Assembly: GCA_017560255.1 (NCBI GenBank)
Contig: JAFYOI010000035.1
Location: forward strand, 186,001 to 250,000
Source of the DNA: Clostridia bacterium
GTDB lineage: Bacteria; Bacillota; Clostridia; Oscillospirales; Acutalibacteraceae
Length of the DNA stretch: 64,000 bases
Direction: 5' to 3'
The first letter of the stretch is position 1. Each line of letters opens with the position of its first letter. The translations under genes were made by a program, and so were the position numbers. This document shows, one piece after another, positions 61,980 to 64,000 of this stretch. Below the pieces are notes generated by a model. That model had not been told where the DNA came from, ran no database searches, and worked only from the letters and a program-made list of their open reading frames with translations.

Positions 61980-64000
61980 TGTTAAATAAATACAGAGTAC
62001 ATGAAGTCGGAAAAGACTTCAATAAAGGAAGCAAGGAAGTCGTTGATATCCTTGTTAAATACACGGGTGAAACCAAAAAACATATGACCGCTCTTGAAGA
62101 AAGAGAACTCAATATCATTTTTGAGGTTTTCACACAACAATCTTCAGTTGAAAGTTTCGATGCTTATTTTGCAACAAGAAAAGAGCCCGAAAAAACTGAA
62201 GAAGTAAAAGCGCCTGCAAAGGAAACAAAACCCGCGGAGAAAGCGGTTAATGATAAACCTGCTGCAAAGAAAGCGGAGGAGAAGAAAAACCAGCCCGCTC
62301 AGAAGCAAGTTGAGAATAAACCCGCGCCCAAGAAGCCCGAAAACAATGACAAGGACGATGTTAAGATTCAGTCCAGAACAAAGGGTGAAAAGCGTCACGT
62401 TGATACACGTTCAAGTTTCGTAGAACTTGATAAATACAATGAGAAATACGATAACCTTGCGGGTGGCAGACACGAACGCGACCAAAGTTCCAACAAGCAA
62501 AAACTTCAGCAGAAGTCAAAGCAGTGGAAGGGTAAGCAGGGTAGTTTCAGAAAGAAGGAAACTGAGGCAGAACGTCTTGCTCGTATTGCTGCGGAGAGAG
62601 CAAAGAAACCTCAGATGGTAATTGCTATTCCCGAGGAAATCGTTGTTTCCGAACTTGCTGCTATGCTTAAGGTAACCGCAAGCGAAGTTATCAAAAAACT
62701 TATGATGCTTGGCTGTATGGTAACCGTTAACGATGTTATCGATTTTGATACCGCTGAAATCGCGGCGACTGAACTCGGCGCAAAGGTTGAAAAGCAGGTT
62801 GTAATTACAATCGAAGACAGAATAATTGATGATAGTGACGACCTCGATGAAAATCTTGAAAAGAGAAGCCCTGTTGTCGTTGTTATGGGTCACGTTGACC
62901 ACGGTAAGACTTCAATCCTCGACGCTATCAGACAGACGAACGTAACTTTGTCCGAGGCTGGTGGTATTACTCAGCATATCGGTGCTTACCGTGTTAATAT
63001 TAATGGTGAGGATATTACTTTCCTTGATACCCCTGGTCACGCGGCGTTTACTTCAATGAGAGCGCGTGGTGCTCAGGCTACAGATATCGCGATTCTCGTC
63101 GTTGCCGCAGATGATGGTATTATGCCCCAGACAATTGAGGCTATCAACCACGCAAAAGCGGCAGGTGTCAGCATCATTGTTGCCATCAATAAGATGGATA
63201 AACCCGGTGTTTCTACCGATAAGATTATGCAGCAACTTACAGAGCACGAACTTCTCCCTGAGGAGTGGGGCGGCGACGTTATCTGTGTGCCTGTGTCTGC
63301 AAAGACAAAGATGAATATTGATAAACTTCTTGAGTCTGTTCTTCTCGTTGCCGAGATGATGGAACTTAAAGCAAATCCGAATAGATCTGCAAAAGGTATC
63401 GTAATTGAGGCAAGGCTTGACAAAGGCAGAGGCCCCGTTGCAACGCTTCTCGTTCAGAACGGTACTCTTAAGTCGGGTGATGTTGTTGTTGCCGGCATGA
63501 GTGTTGGTAGAGTTCGTGTAATGACTAATGACCGTGGTGATAAAGTTGATGTTGCGGGTCCGTCAGTTCCAGTTGAGATTATGGGTCTTGCAGAGGTTCC
63601 GCAGGCCGGTGATGTATTCAATGCCGTAAGTGATGAAAGACTTGCAAGAGAACTTGTTGAGGAACGTAAGCAGAAGGCTAAGAAAGAGCAGTTTGACTCC
63701 GTTCAGAAGGTTACTCTTGACAACCTCTTCTCTCAGATGCAACTCGGTGAAGTCAAGGAACTCAACGTCATCGTTAAGGGCGACGTTCAGGGCTCGGTTG
63801 AGGCTGTTAAGCAGAACCTTGAAAAACTCAGCAACGACGAGGTAAGAGTAAAGGTTATCCACGGCGGCGTAGGTGCTGTAAACGAGTCCGACGTAATGCT
63901 CGCAAATGCTTCAAATGCAATCATTGTCGGATTTAACGTTCGCCCCGATGCTCAGGCTCAGGTGAATGCCGAGAGAGATGGCGTAGATATGCGTATGTAC
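61979..64000 (+). CDS. infB: translation initiation factor IF-2, 3' end outside window
   Basis: IF-2 is the GTPase that brings initiator tRNA to the 30S subunit. About 674 codons are visible and the frame runs off the right edge. The order is: a helix-rich start, a low-complexity Lys/Glu/Pro linker (about 60-205), the IF2-N helix-turn ([20 protein letters not shown] at about 222-241), then the G domain with [13 protein letters not shown] near residue 303, DTPGHAAF and NKMDKP. Domain II follows. GGGGAGG lies before the ATG. Confidence 0.97.
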   Translation, partial: MLNKYRVHEVGKDFNKGSKEVVDILVKYTGETKKHMTALEERELNIIFEVFTQQSSVESFDAYFATRKEPEKTEEVKAPAKETKPAEKAVNDKPAAKKAEEKKNQPAQKQVENKPAPKKPENNDKDDVKIQSRTKGEKRHVDTRSSFVELDKYNEKYDNLAGGRHERDQSSNKQKLQQKSKQWKGKQGSFRKKETEAERLARIAAERAKKPQMVIAIPEEIVVSELAAMLKVTASEVIKKLMMLGCMVTVNDVIDFDTAEIAATELGAKVEKQVVITIEDRIIDDSDDLDENLEKRSPVVVVMGHVDHGKTSILDAIRQTNVTLSEAGGITQHIGAYRVNINGEDITFLDTPGHAAFTSMRARGAQATDIAILVVAADDGIMPQTIEAINHAKAAGVSIIVAINKMDKPGVSTDKIMQQLTEHELLPEEWGGDVICVPVSAKTKMNIDKLLESVLLVAEMMELKANPNRSAKGIVIEARLDKGRGPVATLLVQNGTLKSGDVVVAGMSVGRVRVMTNDRGDKVDVAGPSVPVEIMGLAEVPQAGDVFNAVSDERLARELVEERKQKAKKEQFDSVQKVTLDNLFSQMQLGEVKELNVIVKGDVQGSVEAVKQNLEKLSNDEVRVKVIHGGVGAVNESDVMLANASNAIIVGFNVRPDAQAQVNAERDGVDMRMY

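Overview
The window reads as chromosomal DNA of an anaerobic, endospore-forming member of the Clostridia (Firmicutes). The signs are spoIIR, yqfC/yqfD, a ylbJ-like gene, a gerA-type germination operon, GatCAB, the NfnAB-like FAD/NAD(P) pair, Gram-positive lipoprotein signals, strong GGAGG ribosome binding sites and TTGACA/TATAAT promoters at 17-bp spacing. A gut origin is likely but is inference. No species can be assigned from the sequence alone.

Layout. 0-2 kb: an accessory locus on the minus strand, downstream of tRNA-Ser. It holds a repeat element carrying a copy of the tRNA 3' end, an array of short hairpins, a four-helix-bundle (23S-IVS/Avd-fold) gene, a cargo gene, a conserved 52-nt tail, a second hairpin array and a lipoprotein gene cut by the window edge. 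2-4.6 kb: proBA, then tRNA-Pro with a second tRNA-end repeat element. 4.7-12.7 kb: a MATE transporter and a complete peptide ABC transporter operon (oppBCDF-A). Its OppC has an extra extracytoplasmic domain and its OppA looks circularly permuted. 12.8-14.5 kb: a histidine kinase/response regulator pair. 14.56-20.23 kb: a decayed island bounded by about 60-bp direct repeats. It contains IS481, IS30 and Dam fragments and an intact three-gene operon of two TIR-domain proteins and a GH127-like glycosidase. 20.2-21.4 kb: a second four-helix-bundle module, downstream of tRNA-Leu, with the same parts as the first but a different cargo. 21.5-25 kb: a membrane protein, a YegP-like protein, an ABC exporter and tRNA-Lys. 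25.3-32.6 kb: gatCAB, a PHP phosphatase, an Lrp regulator with an aminotransferase, ispE and spoIIR. 32.6-36.5 kb: a DUF2508 protein, rqcH, a Nif3-like protein and a ylbJ-like gene. 36.6-43.8 kb: yqfC-yqfD-phoH-ybeY-era-yqzL-recO-mutS2. 43.9-47.6 kb: glutamate dehydrogenase and the NfnAB-like pair. 47.7-50.0 kb: ylxM-ffh-rpsP-khpA. 50.2-53.6 kb: a glycosyltransferase, nrdR and the DUF421/DUF4363 pair. 53.7-57.4 kb: gerA operon. 57.5-59.7 kb: SAM-I riboswitch, metK and a phosphoesterase. 59.8-64 kb: rimP-nusA-ylxR-ylxQ-infB, with infB running off the right edge.

The best candidate for an undescribed system is the repeated module 'hairpin array + four-helix-bundle gene + swapped cargo + conserved tail'. 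The arrays have hairpins whose stems all differ but which share 3-4-nt loops. The linkers between hairpins are direct repeats in one half of the array and their reverse complement in the other half, so the whole array can fold into a ladder of paired linkers with side hairpins. One linker pair in the second locus carries a compensatory change. In both four-helix-bundle loci the -35 box of the four-helix-bundle promoter sits inside the end of the array, the bundle gene overlaps its cargo by ATGA, and the cargo is followed by a near-identical 52-nt sequence. Separate small elements placed after tRNA terminators carry a copy of the tRNA 3' end and covarying hairpins of similar style. A circularly permuted OppA and the TIR-TIR-GH127 operon are the other unusual features.
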